DNA of 64,000 bases from Siphonodentalium dalli (taxonomy: Eukaryota; Mollusca; Scaphopoda; Gadilida; Siphonodentaliidae). Below the pieces are notes generated by a model that saw only the letters and a program-made list of their open reading frames with translations, made no database searches and was not told the DNA's origin. The stretch lies in contig CP136064.1 in the NCBI GenBank assembly GCA_032622095.1, positions 248,343,827-248,407,826 of the forward strand, written 5' to 3'. Positions 27,301-39,300 of the stretch are shown piece by piece (within the stretch, counting starts at the first letter, position 1; each line of letters starts with the position of its first letter). The position numbers and the translations under genes were made by a program.

Positions 27301-30300
27301 CCCTGCTGCTCGGTCACACCCCTCGAATCTTGTAAGAGGATGAAAAAGAGATCTTGACTGTGTCCCCACTTGCTTATATACATAACAAGTGAACAAATGA
27401 CCTTGACCTGCTACGTCATATAAATAATGATTCAAAACGGTACTTAAGCTATTTCGTACCAAAATAATAAATTTTAAACGGATCTCATAGAATCCTTTCT
27501 TGTGAATAAAGATGAATATACCATGTAGTTCAGTGTGTAAGTATCTTATAGGGAATATGTATTTTCTATTGAAAATGTTATTTCGACGACCCAAGAGCAA
27601 TAATTTACTGAACGAAACAGGAACGCATCTCGTGCACCGACGGCGTTCGCAACGACATCTGCGTGCGTTTGTTTTAGAGCTTTTGTAGGACACGCTGTTC
27701 AACAAGTTCGTACAGAATGAGGTTAATATGGTGATTCGAACTACATTTGAATCACACGATCGATTTCGAATCGAATCGAATCAGTAAGACGATTTCGAAT
27801 CGAATCGAATCTCGAAGCTTCGCTGGACCCTACACATTATGTATAGAATGCATGAATTATAATACTAGTATGGGATGTATTATGTTATTGGTTCATCCAT
27901 CCGTCCGTCTGGGTGTCCATTCACTTTTGGATTCCGGACAATAACTTTAGATAGTCTCAACTGAATGGAATGAAATTTGGTATGTTGGTTTACTACCACA
28001 AAATACAGGTCAAGTTCGAATTTAGGTTCCGCCTGCCAATTATCACCCGAGTTCTATATGAGTGCCTATATGAGCGAGGGCAAGGTCAAGGACATGGTCA
28101 CACATGAAATTGGACCCACCCATATTGCTCCCGGGATCAAAGTAGGCCTACATACCAAATTTGAGTCTGATCGGTCGAGCAGTTTTCGAGTCTATAACAC
28201 GCATACATACATACACACCGACAGACAGAAGTTCCAAAATATATAATAGACTAGCTGGTGGACCCGACTTCGTCCGGGCTGTTTCCCCTCTGCTTTTCGG
28301 CGAATTGCGCGATTTGACCTTGAATTGACCATTTTGAAGGTCAGGTCGGGGTCACGATTTGACCCGTCCAAAACACTCCCTGGACAAAAGTACCCAACGA
28401 AATCCGTCCGGTTTTACCCGATTTGACCTTGAATTGACCATTTTGAAGGTCAAGGTCAGGTTGAGGTCACGATTTGACCCATCCAAAACACTCCTCGGAC
28501 AATAGTAACCCTAGGTATCACATTTCGTCGAAATCCCGTCAAAATTCGCGATTTGACCTTGAATTGACAATTTTGAAGTTTGAGGCCAGGTCGGCGTCAC
28601 GATTTGACCCGTCCAAAACACTCCCCGGACAAAAGTCTCCCTAGGTATAAAATTTCGTCGATATCCGTCCATTTTACCCGATTTTACCTTGAATTGACCT
28701 TTTTGAAGGTCAATTCGGGGTAATGATTTGACCCGTCCAAAAGACTCCCCGGACAAAAGTACCTCTAGGTATCAAATTTCGTCTAAATCCATCCCGTTTT
28801 ACCCGATTTGACCTTTTTGAAGGTCGGGGTCACGATTTGACCCGTCCAAAACACTCCCTGGACAAAATTACCCCTAGGTATCAAATTTCGTCAAAATCCG
28901 TCTGGCAGTTTTCCCGGCCATAGCTAACACACACACACACAGAAGTCCCAAAATATATATTAGACTAGCAGATTAGCCCGCCACTGGCGGCATTGGTCCC
29001 ATGGCTTCGGTCGATCCATTAATTTTTGTTTTTCAAGGTAACCCCGTACAGGCACGCCGACCGCATGCTATCATTTGCGGGTACCCGTTTCAAGGTCAAG
29101 GTCATGTTGGGTGGACAAAATAACCCGACAAAAATATTCCCCGTTCCGAGTTGACCATACATAACAAATTTCACGTCTCGGTCACCGCTGACGACCGAGA
29201 TATCGCCCAAGGTCATTTGTGGGTACCCGTTTCAAGGTCAAAGTCACCTAAGGCGGACAAACTGATCCGACGAAAATCTCCGCCGTCCCTTGAAAGCCCT
29301 AAGTACGAAATTTCGGCTCGATACTATAGCCGTATTTATACTACTTGGCAAGTATTTACTACAAGAGGTACGATTTAGTGCAAGTACGTTATTTACGCGA
29401 TGCATCGAAAACGGAAACATAAGATGATCGATGGAATCAACTCAAAAGTATTGTTCCCGGGCAATACAAATATCTTATGACTTCCAATAAATCTCTCCTC
29501 ATAGTCCACACCCTGGGGCATAACTGGGAAGTGAAGACATAATTTTAGAAGGCCTCACAAGGGATGAATTGACGCCGAATCGAGTGATTTCGAGTGACAA
29601 AAATGACGATGTCGGAAAGAACAAAATATCTCGAACCCGGTGGTCCTAGAATACAATTTTTCATGGGAAAATGGACAGACTCCATGCTTTAATTGTATTA
29701 GACAATTATCGAAGAGACATAAACACATTTATTAACAATTTCGCCAGCCTTGGGAAGATTCGTAGAAGCGAGTTCTATGCAATGGAAATACATGCATATT
29801 TCCGATGTAACGCTCTTTAACAACGACACTGCAGATACGAACGCTCTTTAATCATTAACTCATTAACCCATCAATTCCAATGACGGTGTCAGGGGAGGGG
29901 TGAAGGGGTGCTCGGACGTTCTCAGAAGCAGTGCGATGACACTTCTCGTGGCTTTTTACCGTTAGATAGCAAGTTTGGGCTCAATTGGTCGAACCGTCTT
30001 CGAGTCTATAAAGGACACACACATATATATATACGGAAGTCTCAAAATATATAGTAGATAGACAGATTTTGTTCTTATACCAATCATAAATATCTAGAGC
30101 TTCACGTTTTTTCGGTATTTAGTCATATCGCGATATAATTTTTTATATCGTGTAGTCGGTTTCTAAAAACATGGATAGTCGGTATATCGTGGGTGACGAT
30201 ATTCCAATTATTTAGTCGTTTTTTTTATTTAAAATGGCCAAAAACGTATAAATCTTAGTTGAAATGTCTTCATATAAGCAAGGAGACAACGATACAGATC

Positions 30301-33300
30301 AAGGAGACAAAGAGACAGATGTTTTGGATCAAGTACTACCGGCGTTTCTTTGTTTTACTGCAAAGGGTTGTTTCAGTAATTGAATAGTGTCAACGCCTTT
30401 GTTCATGCGCCTCATCAGAGTGTGTTGTCGGAAGTAATAAAACAATTTCATTGCGCGTACATCAAAGCCATAATCCAATGTCCTCACAGCGCATTCATTC
30501 GTGATCACAGCTCATTGTTTTTACAAGCGCTAAAGTTTGTGCACGTGGTGTCGACACATCACGCCATTGTTGGTTTACTTACACCCTGGCCAGTGTGAGA
30601 AAATTAATCCGCCGATGGCGATATAATCGCAATTATGTATATATGGTAGGCCAAGTTAGGCATTCAATAGTCTCAGCTAGAATATTTCCTACAGAGACAC
30701 GTTACACACTGAACTATATGGTTACTCTCGCTTTACGTGTTTGTCGCACGTATAAGGAATCTCTCTTTCCGTTATTTATCAAAACGGTACGATTTATCTT
30801 GAGTACGGATTTTAATTTTGATAGTAACCGGAAGTGACTTCCTAGACCTCGTTTCAGTCTCGTGTCACATGTATCTCACCTATAAATTGGATTTACAGGT
30901 TAGATACAATCTTTTTCTCGTTATACGTGGTCCTTAGCACGTCAGGGAAGTTCTCTCACATAAATATATCTTGTTTCAAACATGTCTTGTTTGATTTGTC
31001 ACTCGGAAAAAGCAGAGTTTGATGAGCATGTTCTGTGCATTCGATGCGTTGGGTGCTCACCGGATAGTCATTGCAAAATTTGCAAGAGCTGGGTCCGTTC
31101 ACGTTTTGGCTTTGTGGACAGACTTGGTCCTAGAAATGTAACTGGTCATGATCTATTCTCGGACAGGAACAGTTCGCGCTCCCCCGATTACGCCTCGGCG
31201 GTACAATCAGTCTGTGGGGAAACGTCCGGTGGAGTAGACGGGGTACTTGGGACCCCCAGGACATTGTGTCCCCCACCGGCGACAGCGGTTCTGTGTGCTG
31301 AAGCTGCCAAATCGCGTGCGTACAAATCGACACCGGCAGATGGGCCTCCGGTAGCTTCGGCGCAGGGCAGTGGCCCTACCTATTACGTTAGCAAGTCCAG
31401 ACCCCCTGGCCACGCTCTCACTGCAGACAAGGCCTCTTGCCTGCCTCTCAGCCGTCTTGGGGTTCCGGTACGTTGGCATCTACCCATCCTCCTATTTTGG
31501 CCAGGATATTCGGCTTGGTCAGGACCACCTGCATTTGGGGGGGTTCCCTCTGGTTCGATGGCTCCTCCACCTTATGGTTTTCCACCCCCGGTTTGACCAT
31601 GGGGTTCCCCATTTCCACCCTGGGCTCCGAATTGGGCCTCAGGTTATCAGCCTTCCGCTTCAGCGGCCAGCAGTCAGTTAAATCCTCATGCCGAGGTTTT
31701 TATCCCCAGGTCGAGCCATTCCCAGAGTGGGCCTCCCTCCAGTATTATGTCGTCCGTTCAGGGCAATGCAGGTCGTTCCGACGCTGGGGTAGAAAGTGAC
31801 ACGTTTTCCTTGCACCCCAAGGCGTCTGAGGCTTTTGGAGACGACGCTTTTGCGCACAATCTGTCCGACTGTGGGTCTTTATACAGTCTTCACAGTCTGA
31901 CATCGGTAGGTCAGAGGTTTTGGATCGTGATTTCCAATCCACAGTTGATCTGATTTACAAGCTTCTGCCTTCCGAACACTGTCCTACTCCCAACGGTTGT
32001 AGATAGACCTCGCATCACTTCATGTGTCGATGGCATGTTGGGTGAGCCTTCGGTTTCTGCGACCAGGTCGCTCCCTCAATCACCTTTAGTGGCATCAACA
32101 TTTGAGCACTACAATGATCTTCTGAATAAAACTAACTTGCATTCCGGTAGCCGATCTTCGGACAAGCTACCGATTTTAGTAAATCGTAATTCTCAAGGGT
32201 TTAACAGGTCATCGTATAATACGGAAGGTGCTACCATCGAATTGGATCGCCCATCCGAGTTAGACCAGGATGCAGCTTCTGTAGGTGCATCCATACCAAA
32301 GGATATTTCTTTAACTCCACAGCAATATAAGAGTATTCAACTCTTGAATAAGGATGTTATCAGAATTTTGTCATTAGCTGACCTCTCCTTTTCGGCAATT
32401 TATCTGGGTGCTCACCCAGATCGAATTACAGATATAAAGGATCTATCGAAAGTCCTGTCTCGGTGTATATCGCATGCCATGTCGACAGCGGTACTTGCAA
32501 ATCATAACCTTGAAGTGATGATGAGGGATGCCTCTCTCAGAGGAAGCCAAGTTCTCAAAGCACACCACAAAGATCTGCTCAAAAGAGAACCATTGAGCAG
32601 TCCCAATTTGTTCAATAACAAATTAGCCTCCATTCGCGACACACTCGCAGCTGAGGCCCAGTATGGGACCAACACACGCTCTTTGTCTAACCGGGATTAT
32701 AGTGCGAAGAAGCGAAAATATATTGAAAAGGCGCGCACACACTCCAAGAGGGTGCGACTCGCCAGTCCTCAGAGGTATTCTCACCAAGAGTCGTCGTCTA
32801 ACCTTCCATATCCTACTTCCTCTCAACCAATCTCAGTGGCACAACGCCAGTATGAGCTTCAAGCTAATGCGCATCAAATGGTTGACAATGCTAGACAGGC
32901 TTCAGGATATTCGGCTTCACAAAGAGAGCCAGCTTCTGCCAGGAAGTCAGGTAAAGGTTACTTCTCTGCTCGAGGCAACTTTAGTCGTGGATTGGGTTCT
33001 AAAAACCGGTCCTCTCAACGTCGTTTTTGACACCATAGATCCACAGCCTGTAGTCAGTCCGGTGGTCGGGGGGGAGACTCTCACTCCATGCCGAGGCATG
33101 GCAGCCTTTGTTTCACAAAAACCCATGGCTGGAAGACATAGTCTCCAGGGGTCTCTTTCTGGTTTTCGAGTCCCCCCCCCCCCCCCCCTCCATTGACAAC
33201 TTATCCAACACAGACCACAGTGCCATCCGACAAAATCAAGGCACAATTGTTGGATCAAGTCATTTCCGAACTAGTTACAAAACAGGCTGTGGAAGAAGTG

Positions 33301-36300
33301 TACAACCAGAACAGTCCGGGCTTCTATTCCCGACTGTTCCTGGTGCCGAAACCAAATGGAAAATTCCGCCCGGTGATAGCTCTGTCCGCATTGAACAGGT
33401 TTCTCAACCCTCCACACTTTTCTATGGACACCCCAAGGTCAGTCCGAGCTGCGACCCTCCCCCACTCTTATGGGGTGAGTGTAGACTTACAGGATGCTTA
33501 CAGTCATTTATTGATTCAACAGGCTTCTCGGCGGTACCTCCGCTTCTCGTATCGAGGCAAAATATACCAATATCGCACTGTCCCATTCGGGCTGAACCTC
33601 AGCCCTTGGGTATTCTGTCAGACAATGGAGTCTGTCCTCGCTTTTTTCCGGCAAACAGCGACTTCTGTCACCATGGGTTATCTGGACGATCTATATCTGA
33701 ACCACGAAAACCCATCAATTCTGGAAACAGACCTGAAAGTCCTAGTCAACCTTCTGGGCTCCCTGGGATTTCTCATCAACTGGGAGAAGTCCAGTTTACT
33801 CCCCTCTCAAAGTTTTGTCCATCTCGGAATGTTTTTCCAAACCAACATGGATCTTGTTTCCCTTCCACTCTGGAGAGCCGAAATAGTACAGGATCAGGCT
33901 CTTTGGACGCTCAACCAGACCTCCATATCAGCTCGCAGTTTCCTGCGTTTACTGGGTCTGGCCAATGCAGCCAGCGACTTAATTCACCTCGGTCGAGCCA
34001 GTTTGCGTCCACTACAACTGCATCTCCTTGCCAACTGGCGTCCGGCTTACGATCATTTGGAGATCCAGATTCCGGTCACCGGGCCAATTGCTCTTCACAT
34101 TGCCCGGTGGACCTCTCTGCCGTGGTTACGGTCAGGAATTCCACTCACAACAGCATCCCCCACCTTAACACTGACAACAGACTCCAGCTCTCAAGGTTGG
34201 GGCGGGGTATTGATTCCCACACATCAGACGGTTTCAGGCATATGGCCCAGTCATCTGTCCTCCTCTCACATCAATATCAAAGAAATGATGGCGGTGATAT
34301 GTTCAGTACAACATTGGCAACATCTGTTGTCTCATCAAACGGTCCTTGTGCTGTCAGACAACTCCACAGTGGTCAGCTATATCCGACATCAAGGGGGGAC
34401 CCACTCACCTCAGTTGTGTGCTCTGTCCCTTCAACTGCTCCAGTGGTGTCGGGATCACCAAATTATTCTGCTCATTCGTCACAACCCCGATTCTCTCAAT
34501 GTAATCGCGGACGGACTGTCCCGTCGGGGGAAAGTCATTCCGACAGAATGGTCTCTCAAATCACAGATTTTTCGACGTCTCTGTCTCTTATGGGGACAGC
34601 CGGAGATCGACCTATTCGCAACTCGCTTCAATGCACAGTTACCAATATTCATCTCCCCTTGTCCAGATCCTCTGGCATCGGCAGTGGATGCCATGTCTGT
34701 CTCTTGGAACGACATCTTTGCATATGCATATCCCCCAACATCCCTGATATCTCATGTGCTTCGGAAAATAGGGTCATCAAGGTGCAAAGTTCTCCTAGTT
34801 TGCCCACTCGATCCGAATCGTTCGTGGACAACACTGTTGCGTCCATTGCTTCTGCTACCTCCAGTCAGGCTACCGCCACACGTCGACCTCATCGGTCAAG
34901 GAGTGCCATTGGTTCATCACCCTCACCCAACCGGTCTCCACTTACACGCTTGGCTTTTATCAAGTCCAGCCTTAGGAAACGGGGTTTTTCCCGGTCAGTC
35001 GTGGCGAGCCTTACTAAGTCAAGGCGGGCTTCCACTATGAAGGTATATCATGCTCGTTGGAATATATATACAACATGGTGTGTTTCCACTGGTGCTGCGT
35101 TTTCTAATCCCTCTCGCAGGTCACTCACACAATTTTTGCAATTTTTTTTTGACACCAAGAATCTTTCCCCAATTACCATCAAGGGCTATCGGTCAATGTT
35201 GTCCCGTACATTCAGTCATGCGGGTTTAACATGGATAGGTAAATGTCAGGTGTTGTCAGATCTACTCGCTAGCTTTTCTCTAGCCCGGCCCCGCAGCCGC
35301 TCCTTTTCGCCTCAATGGAATTTGGGATGGGTTTTGACCTTTCTTGGGGGGGCTGCATTTGAGCCATTGAATCTATGCTCATACACCAATCTTACCCTCA
35401 AAACAGTGTTTCTCTTGGCATTTGCATCGGCTAGGCGAGTAAGCGAAATTCATACCCTTTCAGTGAAGGAAGAATATCTCCGGATATCGTCCACTGCTGC
35501 AGAGCTTCTTCCTTGTCCAGGTTTTTTAGCAAAGACTCAACCTCCAACTCAATATCCCAAAGTCATTCGCATTCCAGCATTGCCTCCTGATGCTGACTCT
35601 CATCTTTGTCCAGTTCGAGCCCTCAAAATTTACATACGTCGCTCCAAGGTCAGACGGCGAGGTCAGTCCCGTCTCTTCATTTCACTCGCCACTCAATTCA
35701 GAGATATTTCTAAACGAGCAATTTCTCGCTGGATAAAACGTGTCATCCTTATGGCATATGAGGAGATTGCTCCTCACCACAGACATTTGCTCAATATCAG
35801 AGCGCACGAGGTTAGGGCAATTTCTTCTTCTTGGGCATATCAGAACTCAGTAGCCCTCCATGATGTAATGTCGGCCGCATATTGGTCACAACCTTCCACA
35901 TTCGCCTCATTCTATCTTCGAGATCTCCAATCTCAGTCAGACTCCATCTACCGCTTAGGGCCGCTGGTTGCTGCTCAACAAGTGGTTTCTCATTAGGTTA
36001 AGTTTAATTCATCATGCACCAACTCCTTCAATTATCTTTCAATTTTCTTTCTTAGTTTCTCTTCTCAGTCTCGTGGCCACCTCCTGGGCTCGCATTCTAC
36101 CATATAGTTCAGTGTGTAACGTGTCTCTGTAGGAATAGGAAATATCTTATTTTCATAAGTATAATACATATTTCCTATAGTAGACACTTACACACTGAAC
36201 TCTCAGGGCCCTCCCGGCCCGCCCCGCGCACTCGCATCACCATCTCCCTTGGCAACGAGAAAAAGATCGTATCTTACCTGTAAATCCAATTTATAGGTGA

Positions 36301-39300
36301 GATACACGTGACACGAGACTGAAACGAGGTCTAGGAAGTCACTTCCGGTTACTATCAAAATTAAAATCCGTACTCAAGATAAATCGTACCGTTTTGATAA
36401 ATAACGGAAAGAGAGATTCCTTATACGTGGGACAAACACGCAAAGCGAGAGTAACCATATAGTTCAGTGTGTAAGTGTCTACTATAGGAAATATGTATTA
36501 TACTTATGAAAATAAGATTTCAAGTCCGGTCAAATAGTGGCCCTAAGCGTGCATGTTTGAAACCAGAAAAAGTAAATATGTTGTCATTCTTGGCGGCAAA
36601 CATGTAGACATTCTCCTAATTGTTATGTGTAATAGACATTCTCCTCATTGTTATGTGTAATAGCTATCATTGTTTAATATTTTATTTTTGTTTGTTGTGT
36701 TCATATAAATGAAGACGAAATTTAAATAATATTAGTATGTTATTTTTTGTAATTGTAAGCGACGCCCTGGCAATTTATGAATTTATGAACGTAAGCGACA
36801 CACCCATTAGTTTTTCCCATTTCTGTGTTGACGCTGACTCTATGACGCTCGTTGCTCTGCTTTTTTTTGCCGACATGACAGTAAAGCGACATAGCCCCAT
36901 ACAGCCAGTGTCTAGTAACTTTTTGTGTTAGATGCGAATGAGTTCGTCATAAATGCGAAATAATTCAGAAGATTTTGACAAATAAAAATTTCCCACATTA
37001 TTTAGTCATATCGCGATATATTTTTCAATACCGTAGTCGGTATAACTTGAGTCAATATCGTGAAGCTCTATAAATATCCCGTACATTGCATGTTATTGTC
37101 CGGTTTGTACGATTTGTTATGTTAATAAACATCAAAAAAGTTACAGAACCATTTGTTTATAGACAAACACTCGGAACTCTAGGATCGTGCAATGAAAATG
37201 TTCCATTGTGCTGTGGAAAGCGATGATCAAATTATTGGCGCCATTAACAATCGCATTCAAATCACACCAAATTTTATTTTAATTGACCCATACTACCCGC
37301 TGTCAGTTCAAAATCCAGCTAATCCACAGTACTTCATGATTGGGAAAAGAGATGAATATTTTTCAATCCAGTCAGTATTTTCTCCTAATCTATGGTAATT
37401 ATGTCACATACCAAATAAGGAATTTACTATGATAGTATTATAAGTTGTAGACACACCAAATTAGGGGTTTCGTTTGATGAATAAAGTTGAAAATTTGGGC
37501 ACAAATGCATCAGATGAAATAAAAAAGGTATGGATGCCTTCGGAATGACTTCCGGAACATATATGAGGATTTATAGGTTATGTCATCGCGTTTAAGTACA
37601 CGTTCGCGACAAATTATTGATTGAAATTATTAATTTTATAACTTGGTCAAAGGCCTCTGAGCGGACAGGGAGATTGACAACCTGATTTATTCGTTAGATT
37701 TCAGTAGTTTCTGGTAGGATATCTCGACTTCGATTCATTCAATTTTGCCGAGTTATATGTCAAATGAAAGGGAATTTTATTGCCAATAAGACATACCTGA
37801 GGATATTTTGGCTGCAATTGTCAAATTCTAGAATTTAGTAGGGTTTTGATAGTTGGTGTGGTTTTAGCCAAAATTGATCATTGGAACCTTTACACTGGTA
37901 TAGTCTATATTGGTATTTTAGTAATTTTCCCCAGGGGCCTGTGGTACGTCTGTCAAAAATTTCCTTTGGCACACCCTACAGGCCACATTTTGCATCCGAT
38001 CATCACCAAACTTTATTTGATCTTTGGGGTGACCTCTAGATGGGAGCAATCAAATTTTTCGGAATTTCATATTGAAAAAGATGGCCAACAGCAGCCATTT
38101 TGAATTTCACATTTGAATCCATCGGCACGCCCTGCAGTCCACATTTAATGAAGAGATGTTTTGAAAATTTACTGGCATGTTTAGGATCACCTCTAGATGG
38201 GAGCTATCAAATTTGAATGATTTTCTATCAAATACATTGCCGCCTGCAGTCAGCTTGGATTTTACTCTTTGTATGACTAAAACCTTCTGCACACCCCATA
38301 ACCACTATTTTCCATCCGTTTGATCCCAAACTTGATATGGATATGGATCTTCAGGATGACCTGAGACTGACCTCCAGTTTCATAATCAATTCGATCCCTT
38401 CATTGTATTACTTTAACTTTCATTATTCCTAATCTAGCTCCCAGTAACTGCAGTGCATAACATTATCCAAATGATTTCCTCTCCAAATTAAGCTACAGTT
38501 TAGTGTGCCTGTCCTTTGCAGAATGAGGTCCCCAGAGGGTGAATTTAGTGACGCTATCCTGCATAGTGGGCTAGCATCAATAAATTCACTCATTCTGCTT
38601 AGGCCTCATCTTCTCTGGAAAGTTTCCTTATTATAACATTTCTATAGAAACTTCTTCACATAGATTCATTTTCTTTTTTAGTTTAGTCTCTGTATATCCC
38701 CAAATTGGCAGACGACACATTGCATAATCAAGGTTCCCAATGGGTGTACATCACAATATTCACCATTTGGGAACTTCAATCTGAGTCTATGTCTCCCATA
38801 GCAGATGAGGCCATGCAGAATGAGGTTCCCAGAGGGTGAATTTGATGATGCTAGTCTGCCATACTAAAATCAGACTTGCTCTGAACACTCACACTTTCAT
38901 TGATCTCACCCTTATATCTTTCCTGTCATTCATTTATTATTTTAAGTAATGATGGTCACATATGTCGTCATATATTATTTTAGGTCATTATGAAGGTCAC
39001 GCTAGTAATGTTGTGAGCTTAGACTGTCATCCTGAGAACAGTTTATTTATGTCTGGATCAACTGACGTCACGGCTAAGTTATGGAATTCTACAAATGGCA
39101 AGGTAAGAGCATGATACCATGATCAACTAAATCGGTTAATAATAAATAAATAATATAGTTAACATGCCTTATCTTTTTACAATTTAATAATTTGTGAGAA
39201 GTAAATGTCAAACTCTTGTTGCCTGATTGCAAAATAAATGTTGTAAGCGCCATTTTCAATTTTCCATGAAAATTTGGTTTGAGAGTTTTGTGTTCACAAG

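Larger units (their letters stand above)
22856..27580 (+). mobile_element. DIRS-type element B, degenerate, inside a hAT element
   Basis: Inverted repeats 22856-23079 and 27338-27580 share CTGAACTACATGG (complement), GATCCGTTTAAAATTTATTA and GACGTAGCAGGTCAAGGTCA. The internal complementary region is at 27178-27285. The interior (23080-27177) has no recognisable reverse transcriptase or recombinase; short frames at 23959-24156 and 25759-25980 are unassigned. Orientation is taken from the position of the complementary region at the right, as in A and C. Confidence 0.75.
22282..27832 (-). mobile_element. hAT element carrying DIRS-B
   Basis: It starts TAGGGTCCGGCGAATCGG and ends TTCGCTGGACCCTA. 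Flanks are CGCATTAT (22274-22281) and CACATTAT (27833-27840), an 8-bp duplication with one mismatch. Subterminal TTCGAATCGAATC blocks occur at both ends. Minus DIRS-B (22856-27580), only about 0.8 kb of hAT sequence remains, including a BED finger. Confidence 0.75.
30684..36518 (+). mobile_element. DIRS1-like retrotransposon C, near full length
   Basis: It has inverted terminal repeats 30684-30922 and 36254-36518, an internal complementary region 36098-36200, a Gag-like frame, RT-RNase H and an overlapping tyrosine recombinase in the next frame. This is the complete DIRS1 layout. Such elements copy through a circular DNA and integrate by recombinase, so no target duplication is expected, and none is seen. 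At 5.8 kb the length is usual for the group. Gag carries a stop and shifts, and pol has two homopolymer shifts, so the copy is probably inactive. Confidence 0.93.
30095..37070. mobile_element. hAT element with perfect 8-bp duplication, carrying DIRS-C
   Basis: TAAATATC stands at 30087-30094 and 37071-37078. The ends are TAGAGCTTCACG and CGTGAAGCTCTA, followed inward by ATTTAGTCATATCGCGATAT in both orientations. Without DIRS-C about 1.1 kb remains (30095-30683 and 36519-37070) with no recognisable transposase. Confidence 0.88.

Noticed and set aside
33108-34890. Single 962-codon ORF as one protein
   Set aside because: Only the last third carries the recombinase; the first two thirds are the out-of-frame shadow of RT-RNase H, apart from a short pol lead-in at the start.
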